Source of the DNA: Cristatella mucedo
Taxonomy: Eukaryota; Bryozoa; Phylactolaemata; Cristatellidae
Assembly: GCA_009760855.2 (NCBI GenBank)
Contig: WPIO01000348.1
Coordinates: 1-22,500 of the forward strand
DNA length: 22,500 bases
Direction of reading: 5' to 3'
The position numbers and the translations under genes were made by a program. The notes beneath the pieces are model-generated. The model worked only from the letters and a program-made list of their open reading frames with translations. It made no database searches and was not told where the DNA came from. This document shows, piece by piece, positions 1-9,156 of this stretch; within the stretch, counting starts at the first letter, position 1; every line of letters starts with the position of its first letter.

Positions 1-1042
1 ATGGCATGCTTTAGGTGTACTACAGAAGCGGCACATTCGACTCCGGTGGTACAGGCAAATTGTCTTCTAAATCTAGTGGGAACGGTCTGACAGCTCATTG
101 ACATGGCACAAAGTCCACGTTCGTTCATTTATTCTTTCTTTTGCTACCGACACTCGACTGGCGGGCGGGGGCGCATAGTAATGCCAATGCCGAGCGCCAT
201 CTAATTCTTCGAGCTTCCGTTTGCCATCAAAGCAGACTTGAACTTGAACTTGAAGAACTGGTTTGTCGGCCGCTACATCGCACAGGTAAGTCGTCAGAGG
301 TTAGAAAGATGGAAATGGGCGCGACATGTAAAAAGCCAGATCGTCACTATCTCGACAAAGAATGTCGCTCGTCTGCGGAAAACAAAAACATCGCCAATCT
401 CAAATTTCTTAAACTTTGTCAGCACCTCAAAATGAAAGTGACTGAGTAATCGCGCACTCCGAAGTCCACAACAAATATTCCTATTGGACGTCTGCGACTG
501 AGAAATGCGAACTTTCTAAACCGGGCAAATTCATCCATAAGCAGGCCACTCGGTCGTGCTTGTGTTTAGCATTCGTCGGTACATGTCGCCCTGCCAATGA
601 CGTTAATGGGATCTCACGAACGAGTGGCCCACGCAAATCAATTAGCCGATTCGGAAGCTAACTATATTCCGGAAGCTTGCAAAATCACGTCTATAGAAAC
701 CTGTGTTGACTAATAGGCTCCAGCGAGAAATTTCATAGGAAGCAAGTCGCTCGGGCCAATCCATGCTATCAAAGTATATAAAGAACTGTCTCTTCGTAGC
801 GCTCTAAGGGCCAATGAAACCGGTGGGAAATGTGTGATGGATGACTCAGATGGGTAGCCCTCTCGCCATCCTGCGCTGAAAAAAATACGGAAGCACTAGC
901 ATCTGATCGGCATAGAAGCATGCGATCGAGGGTTTGATCGAGTCAGCACCGTAGGACCTTAGGACTCGATATGCTGGGCATATTCACATGATTTTAACGC
1001 CATCCAAATCAATTGGGATCGAAAGGGTCAACAAAATCAATG
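1..1042. other. Unrecognised unique sequence
   Basis: This is mixed-composition sequence without a recognisable gene, RNA or element. The open frames here are short, and the longest begins with TTG rather than ATG. A short plus-strand peptide around 645-700 contains SEANYI followed by PEACK. It faintly resembles the EAEYIA..EACK region of copia RNase H, but the flanks do not match, so I do not call it. Confidence 0.5.
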
Positions 1043-1894
1043 GACAGAGGAGAGAGAGTAAGGGTGAGAGGGAGAGAGGAAAAAGAGATCGTGGGAGAGA
1101 GAGCTGAGCAAAGAGAGAGGAAAAAAGAGATGGTAAAAGGTGATAGTTAGAAGAGAGCGAGAAAGAGCGAGAGAGATTGGAGAGAGGGAGAGAGGACAGA
1201 GAGAGAGAGAGAGAGAGAGGAGGAGTGAGAAAGAGATGGAGGGAGAGACTGAGAGAGAGAGAGAGGAGGGGAGGAGTGGAGAGAGCAGACAGACAGACAG
1301 ACAGACAGACGAGAGAGAGAGAGAGAGAGAGAGAGGAGGGCGCCGAGAAGCGAGAGCGAGCGAGAGAGAGAGGGAGGGCGATGCGAGCGAGCGATAGCGA
1401 GAGACTGCGCGCGAGGAGACGAGAGAGAGAGAGGCAGAGAAGAGAGAGAGATGCGCGCGAGGGGGTGGAGAGCTTGGGAGAGGACAAAGAGAGGAGGAGA
1501 GCGGAGAGAGCGATTGAGAGAGAGCGAGAGCGAGAGAGAGAGAAGGAGGGAGGGGAATGGGGAAGCGAGGGAGCGGGAGGGGAAGGAAGGAGGGAGTGGA
1601 GAGAGGGGGGGCGCGGTGCGGGGGGGATAGTGAGCGGGAGAGGAGAGAGAGGGAGGAGCGACGAGGGGAGCGAGCGAGAGGAGAGAGAGTAAGGGTGAGG
1701 GGAGAAGAGCGGGGAGAGATCGGGGGAGAGCGAGAGAGCCCGAGAAGCCCAAACGAGAGGTAAGAGTTGAGAGTTCGGGGGCGTGTGGACAAGAGAGAGA
1801 GAGGGGGGGGGGGGAGAGAGCGAGGAGCGAGGGGGCGACAGAGACCGTGAGAGAGAGAGAGAGAGAGAGGAAGAGCGAGCGAGAGAGAGAGAGA

Positions 1895-1930
<36 letters not shown>

Positions 1931-2016
1931 TGAGGAAAGAAGAGGAGAGGAGGAGGAGAAGAGAGTGCGAGAGAGAGCGAGAGAGAAAGAGAAGAGAGAG
2001 AGGAGAAAGAGAGAGA
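1043..2016. repeat. Homopurine (GA)-rich low-complexity tract, about 970 bp
   Basis: The plus strand is almost entirely A and G, mostly as GA dinucleotides. GGA, GGGA and GAGC variants, a (CAGA)n insert and a run of about a dozen G near 1803-1814 are mixed in. Isolated C and T bases are scattered rather than clustered. Such homopurine/homopyrimidine DNA with mirror symmetry can form triplex (H-DNA). The long Ser/Leu-rich minus-strand reading frames and Arg/Glu-rich plus-strand frames across it are products of the repeat and not genes. Confidence 0.95.
1284..1311. repeat. (CAGA)n tetranucleotide microsatellite inside the GA tract
   Basis: About six perfect CAGA units interrupt the GA block. 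The complementary tetranucleotide (CTGT)n occurs in the pyrimidine tract near 8829-8842 and again near 9136-9156. Confidence 0.9.
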
Positions 2017-2158
2017 TATATATAGAAAGATATATATATATTTATATAATAATATATTATATATATAGATAGGCATAAGCTTATATATATTATTAAAAGA
2101 TATGTTATATATATAAGAATGAAGAATAAAGATATATATATATATATAATAGCAGACA

Positions 2159-2213
<55 letters not shown>

Positions 2214-2232
2214 TATATATATATATATATGT

Positions 2233-2265
<33 letters not shown>

Positions 2266-2328
2266 TATTATTAGAAGGTTACATATATATATATATAGAG
2301 AGAGATATAAAGATAGAGATATATATGT

Positions 2329-2424
<96 letters not shown>

Positions 2425-2511
2425 ACTATATGGATCTATAATATGTCATATATTAATATATTATATATATATATAATATATTAGTATATATATATATATA
2501 TGTTATATATA
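2017..2511. repeat. (TA)n block, about 500 bp
   Basis: Almost pure alternating TA, with uninterrupted runs of many tens of bases (for example about 2165-2212 and 2336-2391). Short breaks such as TTATT, AGAGAG and GTTATA separate the runs. It starts directly where the purine tract ends. Long (TA)n can extrude cruciforms. Tyr/Ile repeat frames across it are artefacts. Confidence 0.95.
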
Positions 2512-3465
2512 CAATCCTGACACATTCGTAAAAACGCATTAACTCACTTCCGGATTTCACATCACTCATAGATTACTGTGCACTTATAATATCACTCGAC
2601 TCATTGCCAAAACCTCAGTCCTAGACCGATTCAGGTAGAAATCTCGCCAGGTAAGTCATCATCGCGTCAAGAAAAAATCTCGCCACCAGGTTTTGGTCTA
2701 ACGATTGACGGCGGCGGCAGAAAATAAGTGCGCTGGTATGCCGGCAATAACTAAGTATGCTTCAATAGCAGCACAATAAAAAAAAAGCATCAGCGTAATC
2801 AGCAGAAACGCTGGACTGAGGCGATAGCAACGAGAATACTCATTATAAGGCTGCGAGTATGCGATAGATGAGATCTTTGGGTCTTTGCTGTGTTCCAAAA
2901 GCATTGGCGTACGCACATTCATGTCAATTTTGCTTCTCTATTATCAAAGCAGCGTGGGGTCACTGTCACGTGATGATGAAGTTGACGGTCCACACGATGA
3001 AGTGAAGGCACAGTCGGCTGCACTTGGTCAAAGCAGCTCAATCCCAATTGGCCCATAAGTCCGCCGAGTCAACGACGATTGTTCTAGTAACACTCCCAAA
3101 GCAAGTGACCCAGTGGTCACATGCTCCACTATGACGATCGCTGACCGGGCCGAAGAGCACCTCGTTCACCTCAGCATTGGTCACGGATACCAGGATTGCC
3201 AGGTGCGTGATTCTGCAGCGACTTCCACAATCTCTTACGAAATCACAACCTCTTTTTTCCTGGTGCTGCCTTTTGATTTTCCTGAGTTCGCTACACAGAG
3301 CGACAGCTACGGCTGTCCTTGACATCTACGGATTCAGAGCGATTGGGTCGCTCCTGCAGCCGTCGATTGCACACTCGATCCTGCTTCTTAGTGAAGGTAG
3401 TATGGCTCTCAGCAGGCTGACGAATGGTCTCGGATTTCGTTTACTGACCGTCTGACCTTTTCACC
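2512..3465. other. Unrecognised sequence between the TA block and LINE copy A1
   Basis: No recognisable gene or RNA. Frames of 70 to 95 codons occur on both strands, overlapping each other, and none carries a family motif. The part nearest 3465 may be a highly decayed continuation of the LINE copy that follows, because LINE coding sequence would be expected there. The translation is too broken to confirm this. Confidence 0.5.
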
Positions 3466-3830
3466 CGTACTGAGGCCGAGCTCTCACAGCCTGGAACTCC
3501 CTCCCGACCTGCATCAGAACATCCCCTGACCTGACCACATTTAAAAGAAACTTAAAAACATACCTATTTAGGACAGCATTTAGTGGGTCCTTGTGATTCG
3601 TCCTCGATGTGCTTATGCGTGCTGACACTGTTCATGCTGCCACTAACCACATTTGCATGCTGACCCAGTGCATGTAACCCCTAACCATGTTATTCATTTT
3701 GTTTGTTTTTCAAGCATGATTTTACTTACTATTCTATTGCGTATCACTTTGCAGCAAATGTAAAGCGCCTAGAAAGAGATTAAGTTCTCTGAGGGCGCTT
3801 TATCAAGTGCAATATTATTATTATTATTAG
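3466..3830 (+). mobile_element. LINE family A (CR1/L2-like) 3' end, copy A1
   Basis: A 5'-truncated non-LTR retrotransposon end. The first part translates as the extreme C-terminus of an L2/CR1-type ORF2: AWNSLP, then TTFKRNLKTYLF, then FSGSL and a stop at 3594-3596. This matches the usual WNSLP..TFK..LKT.LF ending of the group. A 3' UTR of about 200 bp follows, then the conserved terminal hairpin and an (ATT)n tail at 3815-3829. The copy at 13335-13620 shares the same UTR, including the stretch around the GTGCTGACACTGT motif. The copy has lost endonuclease and most of the RT, so it is inactive. The strand is set by the coding frame and the ATT tail together. The clade (L2 versus CR1 or a relative) is inferred. 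Confidence 0.85.
3762..3801 (+). other. LINE 3'-terminal stem-loop of copy A1
   Basis: AAAGCGCC and GGCGCTTT form perfect 8-bp outer arms. An inner AGAGA/TCTCT pair (3775-3779 with 3786-3790) closes a 6-nt loop. It lies directly before the ATT tail. In L2/UnaL2-type LINEs a 3'-tail hairpin is known to be bound by the element's own reverse transcriptase; that role here is by analogy. The family A copies with a tail keep recognisable versions of this sequence. Confidence 0.75.
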
Positions 3831-4440
3831 TAGCACTGCAGGAATCATAGCAACGACTCTGGAACTAGGTCGGGTAAAGCTTAGCAGGATGAACGATAGA
3901 CCAAGTCAGCGGGAGGTCGAAGGTGGATGAAGTCAGCGGGAGCAAACAAAAGAATGAACTACTGTGGTGGCGGATGATGATGGATGGCGGATGATTTCGA
4001 CGGCTAGTGAGAGTCGCCGCTGGCCGAACGCACTGCGACGAGCGAGGGTTTTTTTGGTGCCGCTCTCTGCGGATGCGACGAAAATGCGACCCTCTGTCGC
4101 ATATCTAGGGGCCGGAGGTAGCAGGTCGTACCGTGTGGCCATGTGGGCTGAGGGTGGCAACAGATGTCGCCAGTGGCGCCAGTGTCGGCAAGGCGCTCGC
4201 ACGGTCGGCATAAATCAAGCTGTCACCAGCGTTTCATTGCGGCCTACGGCGCCGAATTGTTCGCCGGCACTCGCCCGCATTCCGCATTGCCTTATGGTGC
4301 CACTTCAAAGGGAAGCGTGGCTTGCCCGGGCTGGTGCTCCTGGTCTTGCCGATCTCCGCCGTCGACATTAGCTCATGCCATACGCCGTCGGCATCAAGCC
4401 GAGTCTATAGCCTTAACCGTCACCTTCAGACGCTGTCTGT
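3831..4440. other. Unrecognised unique sequence
   Basis: No family motif is visible. Overlapping frames of 90 to 135 codons are present on both strands, which is expected in moderately GC-rich DNA. The longest, 3964-4371 plus, begins with GTG rather than ATG. I do not call a gene. Confidence 0.45.
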
Positions 4441-5335
4441 TAATAATAATAATAATACATTTGCAAAGTGCCCTCAGATAGCAACTGAATCTCTCTTCAG
4501 GCATTTTATAGATGCCTTATATAAAGCATTACCAAATGTTTGGTGGTAGCATCCTCAAGCGGCAGGCATAGTGTAAGCAGGTACATGCACACTAAAGATA
4601 AATCACAAAGACCCACCAAGTTCTGTAGTAAAAAGGTTCGTTTTAGGCTTCTTTTTAAACGTCGTCATGTCATGAGACGCTGTGAGGTGCGTCGGTAGTG
4701 AGTTCCAGGCTTTGGGAGCATAGAAACTAAAGGCATGGCCTCCAACAGTTTTGAAGTTCGAGTACGAAGTATGGCTAAACGATTCAAGTCAGAGTTGTTG
4801 AAAGGATTGCTCAGAAATCAGAATTGTTCAGAAATGTACGATTCATCGCCTGGTGGGGGAGAAGCTCTGATAGCTACAGCCAGAGAATGTAGGGACCTAG
4901 AAGTGACAGAACCTTGAAGTCGGTGCCCTGCTTAATTGGGAGCCAGTGCAGGTCAGCGAGAAGTGGTATGATGTGGCAAATTTGACGCTCCCAACAGATG
5001 AGCCTAGTTGCTGAGTTTTGCCTCAACTGTAAACGCCCGATTGCACAGGCCGGTAGGCCGGCAAGCAGTGAATTACAGAAGTCAAGGTGGAATGTCGCAA
5101 ATGCATGGATCAATTCAGATATGGTATACGTGTCTAAACAAGCCCAAATGTTAGCAATGTTATGTAGCTGAATGTAGGCAGACTTGAGCTAGCTGACCTC
5201 CCATTCTGTTTGAAAGCAGGTGGCTCCAGCGCCACCGGAGATTCCGTCAGACGTCGGCTGTTTAAGCTCTTGATATTGCCCGTATGTCGATCGTATGGCA
5301 AGCTGAGAAACTCCGTTAAGGAAATAAACATTATC
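4441..5335 (-). mobile_element. LINE family A copy A2, RT C-terminal part plus 3' end
   Basis: This is the longest family A copy. Read on the minus strand it begins near 5335 with an RT segment (LKSAYIQLHNIANI), then the typical HLDFCNSLLAGLP, LHWLPIKQ and DFKVLSLL blocks of CR1/L2-clade reverse transcriptases near 5090-4900. AFSFYAPKAWNSLPTHL and TTFKKKPKTNLF with a stop follow near 4735-4610. The 3' end is a variant of the terminal hairpin (GAGGGCACTTTG) and then (ATT)n, seen on the plus strand as TAATAATAA. In-frame stops and frame changes show it is a pseudogene. The upstream YADD box, endonuclease and ORF1 are absent, so it is 5' truncated, as most LINE insertions are. Confidence 0.88.
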
Positions 5336-5374
5336 GGAGATCAAGTATAAATCAGCTAACTGCTGGCAGAGCAG

Positions 5375-5445
5375 GTAGAAAGAGAAAGTGACGTAGAAAG
5401 AGAAAGTGACGTAGAAAGAGAAAGTGACGTAGAAAGAGAAAGTGA
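5375..5445. repeat. 18-bp minisatellite, four units
   Basis: The unit GTAGAAAGAGAAAGTGAC is repeated almost exactly four times (starts 5375, 5393, 5411, 5429), the last one ending in GA instead of GAC. The period is a multiple of three, so one plus frame reads as repeats of VERESD. That frame is short, about 35 codons between stops, and has no ATG. It lies in the gap between two LINE copies that face away from each other. Confidence 0.95.
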
Positions 5446-5574
5446 ACGCGACTCACGCCAAGAGGTCGCAAGACCATTTTCCTACTGACAGAGCCAACCA
5501 AGCCATGCATTCGCAACGATTGCGAACAACCTGTGACCTATTAGTGCAGAGTAGATCGAGATGATGATGAAACA

Positions 5575-6162
5575 TATTGTAATTCCCTTTTGGCTGGGCT
5601 ACCAAAGAAAGCTATTATGCCACTACAGCGGACTATGAATATGGCTGCAAGGCTGGTCTTCAAGTCCCAGCGGTTTGAGCACGTGTCACCTTTGCTGGAA
5701 GAGCTAGGATGGTTGCCGGTTCAGCAAAGGATACAGAGCAAAGTTCTTATGCTGACCCACAAGGCCCGCCACGGCTTGGCTCCTTCGTACCTAGCTGAAC
5801 TGCTGCATCAGTTTCAGCCTGTTCGCGCCCTCAGGTCCTGTGTGGACAATAAATTAGCTGTCCCATTCCTCCGCTTAAAGACAGTTGGCGACAGAAGCTT
5901 TAGCTCTGCAGGTCCTAGACTGTGGAACTCGCTTCCACAATTCTTGCGCAACGACATCTACTCTCCAACTGCCGACTATGGCACATCTTTTTCAGCGATC
6001 CTGAACTGCTACTTCCATGCTACTCACTACCTCAACTGCTCTCCTAACTCTGCTATGCTTCCCACTTTCTCTTTGTTGCGTGAGACGAAGTCTGTTGGCT
6101 ACCGAATGCGTACCGAAAGCCGCTTAGGCTGTGAGTGCGCTATACAAAACTCTCCTGCGTAA
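5575..6162 (+). pseudogene. LINE ORF2 fragment: reverse transcriptase C-terminal region
   Basis: An open frame of about 196 codons, entered without a start codon because the element is truncated. It opens with YCNSLLAGLP and continues with the RT thumb-type blocks HVSPLLEELGWLPVQQRI, LMLTHKARHGLAPSYLAELL, RLKTVGDRSFSSAGPRLWNS and then SFSAILNCYF. The last corresponds to the TFK..LKT.LF motif ending ORF2 in this group. It then runs about 60 more residues to a stop. The catalytic YADD palm motif, endonuclease and ORF1 lie upstream of the truncation, so the fragment cannot act alone. Unlike the family A copies it has no internal stop or frameshift. I infer a younger insertion from this. Confidence 0.85.
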
Positions 6163-6204
6163 CACCCACATGGTCTTTATGACTTTGTGGAGTTACTGAC
6201 GGAG

Positions 6205-6232
6205 ATACATTACATTACATTACATTACATAT
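6205..6232. repeat. (ATTAC)n tail of LINE copy B1
   Basis: About five ATTAC units follow GGAGTTACTGACGGAGATAC. The repeat looks like an extension of the element's own 3' end, as with other LINEs that end in short repeats instead of poly(A). Confidence 0.9.
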
Positions 6233-6439
6233 AAAAAGCACCCGAACAAATGACAGCCAAGCGCCGCTTTACCTTAAGCTGTAGCGGTGTGAGTGCAGCC
6301 CCACGAGACAAGGCTTGTGAGAAATGAATTTCTCCAATGGGCTTCAAACACTTGACAGTCGCCTCGAGTGGGAGCTGGAGTCCCGGAATTGATCGTGGAT
6401 GTCAGAGTCGGTGCCCGATCGAGGCAACGAGCCTGCTAC
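6233..6439. other. Spacer between LINE copies B1 and B2
   Basis: About 200 bp of sequence not matching either neighbouring LINE end. No gene or other element is recognised. Confidence 0.5.
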
Positions 6440-6757
6440 TTGACATCTCGTGCAAAGACAGCTGGAGACAGAAGCTTTTGCTCGGAAGATCATAGACTGT
6501 GGAACTCACTTCCACAATTCTAACTCTAACGCAACGACGCCTACTGTTCTGCAGCCGAATGTGGCACATCCTTTCCAGCCGCCCCGGGTCGCTACTTCCA
6601 GGCTACTCACTTCCTCGACTGCCCTCCCGACTAAGCTATGCTTCTCACTTTCTATTTGCTGCTTGAGATGAAGTACTGTTAGCTACCTATCTGCAGGCTT
6701 TGAAGTGACACTTGCTTCGTCTTTGTGACTTTTTAGAGTTACAGAGAGAGATACATA
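6440..6757 (+). mobile_element. LINE family B copy B2, decayed 3' end
   Basis: It aligns by eye with 5875-6215 of copy B1: GGAGACAGAAGCTTTTGCTC against GGCGACAGAAGCTTTAGCTC, CTGTGGAACTC..CTTCCACAATTCT in both, GGCACATC..TTTC..GC and TATGCTTC.CACTTTCT..TTG in both, and the UTR GACTTT..AGAGTTAC. It ends in GAGATACATACATG, a shorter decayed tail. Small insertions and deletions break the reading frame. It is in direct orientation with B1, about 200 bp downstream. Confidence 0.82.
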
Positions 6758-7770
6758 CATGTACTCCAACGCTCAATGCCTGCACAGCGCAATGAAATGT
6801 CAGCTTGCGTCAAGCTACCTACAAGCTCTGTAATTTCTTTAATGATGGCCTCTAAAATTTAACCTCTGTGCATTGGTTTATTTGTAGAAAAACCGATTCG
6901 GTTGCGGAAGAAATGTGTCTCGATCAACCGAGCGTACACAAACGTGTTGCGAAACTCAAATGATTTGTAATCAATAAAGTTGGTCAGCGACCGATCAGAG
7001 AATTTTGGTGGAGTGGCGTATTTTAACTCCAGAAGATTAATGAATTGCTGGCCACCTCATACTTACAATACAATGCAATCTAACTACGATAAAATCCAAT
7101 CACATTCCAAGTGCTGGTGCTTCATGACTATACAAAACGTACTGTTCATTAAAGACTACACGAATGGCCACTGCTCGCTCAGAAAATGCCACATTAAACT
7201 GCGAGAAGACCCTAACAAGTGGACTGCGGCTTCAATTATAGAATAGGACGTGCGAAAGGCAATTGATGTAGAGGCAATTGCGTGAGACGAACAAATCACC
7301 ATAGGCAGCCTTTATTTGAGTGACAGGTTCACTTTGAGAAACGGGCAAAAGGTGAGAGATAGTCTAGCTATTTCGGCTTAAGCGATCGCCTACTCGCTTT
7401 GCGACTGGTTCGCCCTCTTTCTAGTCTATCATTGGCCACGTGATAACAGGTCGAAGATCTGCATTTGCTGCTTCCGCGAAACTTGTCGTGCGCCTACTAC
7501 GTTCATGTAACGAACCTTGCACGTGTATAATGACCGGCACACCGGTCTCAGGATCCCAACTTTTTTGCTATTTCGTGCAGTGAGACGTCTCAGACTGTCC
7601 CAATAGGAATAAACACGAGGCAGCTTCTATTGAGGCGAAAACTCCCGCTCCAGCCACAGGACTCAGACATTTGTTCAGCCCACGCCGAACTCTTCAAGAC
7701 AATATGCTGATACGAACTTCGATTCAACTTTCACCAAAAAGCCCATCACGTAGATGAATAGCTCAGAGCC
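6758..7770. other. Unrecognised unique sequence
   Basis: Mixed composition with no recognisable element. The longest frame (6980-7246, plus) is 88 codons, starts at GTG and has no family motif. No RNA gene was identified. Confidence 0.5.
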
Positions 7771-8400
7771 TATAATAATGATAATAATAATAATATTAGT
7801 ATTAGGCATGTAAATTCGCTCAGAGAGAAGGAAATATCTCTCTGTGCATTTTCCACATTCTGCAAGGAAAAGTTATCAATTTGGTTGGTGATGCGAACGC
7901 ACAGCGTCAGCGAGCAAGAGGGGCAAACGCTGGAGTTGTTCGCACACACCCAGCAACGGATGTGAGGAGCGAGTGCGTTTTTAGCTTTCATTTTTAAATG
8001 CCATCATGCCAGGGATGTCATGAAGTCCGTCGAGAGTGAGTTCCAGGAATTTGAGCATGCGAGCTAAAAGTACGGTCTCCAAGGTATTCGTGATTCGTAC
8101 GAGGTACAGCTAATCGACTCGAGTCAGACGAACGGGTGGTACGATGCCCAACCTGATAGGGGGTGCGAGTAGTTCTGATAAGTTAGCTGGAGCCAAAAAA
8201 TGGTGCCCAAAAGCTAGTGACAGCGTCGTGAAGTCTAAACGCTGCTTGATCGGAGCCCGCTGCAAGTAGGCGAGAAGTGGTGTGCTTTGGCAACTGCGAC
8301 ACTCACGACAGACGAACCCGGCTGCTGAGTTTTGCACCAGCTGTAAGTGCGGCATTGCACATGGCGCAAGACCTGCGATCAGTGAGCTAGTTGAGAGGTT
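7771..8400 (-). mobile_element. LINE family A copy A3
   Basis: The 3' end on the minus strand is (ATT)n, seen on plus as TAATAATGATAATAA, preceded by a decayed terminal hairpin (AGAGAGATATTTCCTTCTCTC). Further up, the plus-strand block near 8030-8125 (GAGTGAGTTCCAGG..TTGAGCATG) matches copy A2 at 4695-4790 and copy A4. On the minus strand near 8375-8200 the RT C-terminus reads MPHLQLVQNSAAGFVC, then PLLAYLQRAPIKQRLDF, the counterpart of the PLLADLHWLPIKQ block in A2. The conserved LHWLP has become LQRAP. The copy is 5' truncated, frameshifted and more diverged than A2. Confidence 0.8.
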
Positions 8401-8532
8401 GAGGTGGTATCTACAATGCCTAGGCCTCCGTAGGCGCGCCCATCATATCGAGCTCTGCCCTGCACGTGACCAAGACCTCCGCACAGATGAGCCGACAGCA
8501 GGCGAAAATCAGTGACACGCTTCTGCGGCACT
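8401..8532. other. Spacer with no recognised feature
   Basis: Sequence between copy A3 and the direct repeat ahead of the pyrimidine tract. It may include a decayed upstream part of A3, but this cannot be confirmed by eye. Confidence 0.4.
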
Positions 8533-8620
8533 GCGCCCTCTATGAGCGCCAGACGATGGTGCTCCGGCAATTTCCTAGTCCACTACTGCTGCTGCACAGC
8601 GCCCTCTATGAATGCCAGAC
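8533..8620. repeat. 22-bp direct repeat pair bordering the pyrimidine tract
   Basis: GCGCCCTCTATGAGCGCCAG (8533 on) recurs as GCGCCCTCTATGAATGCCAG (8599 on). The two differ at two positions and lie 66 bp apart. The second copy abuts the start of the polypyrimidine block. It may be an old tandem duplication. Confidence 0.8.
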
Positions 8621-8997
8621 TTTCTTCCTCTCCCTCCCTCCCTCTCTTCCTCCCTCCCTCTCTTCCTCCCTCCCTCTCTTCCTCCCTCCCTCTCTTCCTC
8701 CCTCCCTCTCTCCCTCCCTCCCTCTCTTCCTCCCTCCCTCTCTTCCTCCCTCCCTCTCTTCCTCCCTCCCTCCCTCCATTCCCTCCCCCCTCCCTCCCTC
8801 CCTCCCCTTCCTCCCCCTTTCCCTCTCTGTCTGTCTGTCTGTCTTCCTCCTCTCTCTCTCTCTCTCTCTCTCTTCCTCCCTTCCTCCCCTCCCTCTCTCT
8901 CTCTTTTCTCTCTCTTTCTCTCTCTCTTTCTCTCTCTCTCTCCCTCCCTCTCTCTCTCTTTCTCTCCCTCCCTCCCTCTCTCTCTCTCTCTCCCTCC
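8620..8997. repeat. Polypyrimidine tract with 16-bp minisatellite core
   Basis: The plus strand is all C and T for 378 nt, except one A at 8778 and four G in a (CTGT)n insert at 8829-8841. From about 8643 to 8776 it has a clear 16-bp period, CTCTTCCTCCCTCCCT, repeated about eight times with single-base variants. After that come CCCTCC runs and (CT)n. The complementary strand has repeated GGGAGGGAGG, which offers G-quadruplex as well as triplex potential. The long Ser/Pro/Leu frames and the minus-strand Glu/Arg/Gly frames are repeat artefacts. Confidence 0.95.
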
Positions 8998-9072
8998 AAT
9001 CGCCGGATAGTCAGATACCTCTGTGAAATAACTCGGTTGTCGGATTGAACGATGGCGCGGCTTCAAGTTTCG

Positions 9073-9112
9073 CTCTCGCCCCTAGAGGGACACCCCTCTC
9101 GCCCCTAGAGGG
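9073..9112. repeat. Duplicated CTCTCGCCCCTAGAGGG motif
   Basis: Two copies of CTCTCGCCCCTAGAGGG stand 23 bp apart. Each contains CCCC-TAGA-GGGG, able to form a small 4-bp hairpin. Confidence 0.8.
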
Positions 9113-9135
9113 GCAACCCTGACGTGGACCGAGAT

Positions 9136-9156
9136 GCTGTCTGTCTGTCTGTCTGC
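9136..9156. repeat. (CTGT)n microsatellite
   Basis: About four CTGT units, the same tetranucleotide (or its complement) found inside the two large low-complexity tracts. Confidence 0.85.

Larger units (their letters stand above)
5575..6232 (+). mobile_element. LINE family B copy B1, 3' end with (ATTAC)n tail
   Basis: A 5'-truncated non-LTR retrotransposon of a second family. It holds an open RT C-terminus, a 3' UTR of about 45 bp (TTTATGACTTTGTGGAGTTAC) and a pentanucleotide (ATTAC)n tail. The tail and UTR differ from family A, although the proteins are related. The 5' end lies about 240 bp from the 5' end of A2 in divergent orientation. The 340 bp following B2's start at 6440 aligns along its 3' half. 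Confidence 0.87.

Noticed and set aside
600-860. Possible copia RNase H trace (SEANYI, PEACK)
   Set aside because: Only a handful of residues match, the EAEYIA spacing is wrong and the flanks do not fit.
984-2159. 391-codon minus-strand frame and related frames rich in Ser/Leu, Arg/Glu
   Set aside because: They are translations of the GA and TA simple repeats. Equivalent frames appear in several registers and on both strands.
8466-9066. Frames of 130 to 186 codons rich in Ser/Pro/Leu or Glu/Arg/Gly
   Set aside because: Repeat translations of the 16-bp pyrimidine minisatellite in every frame.
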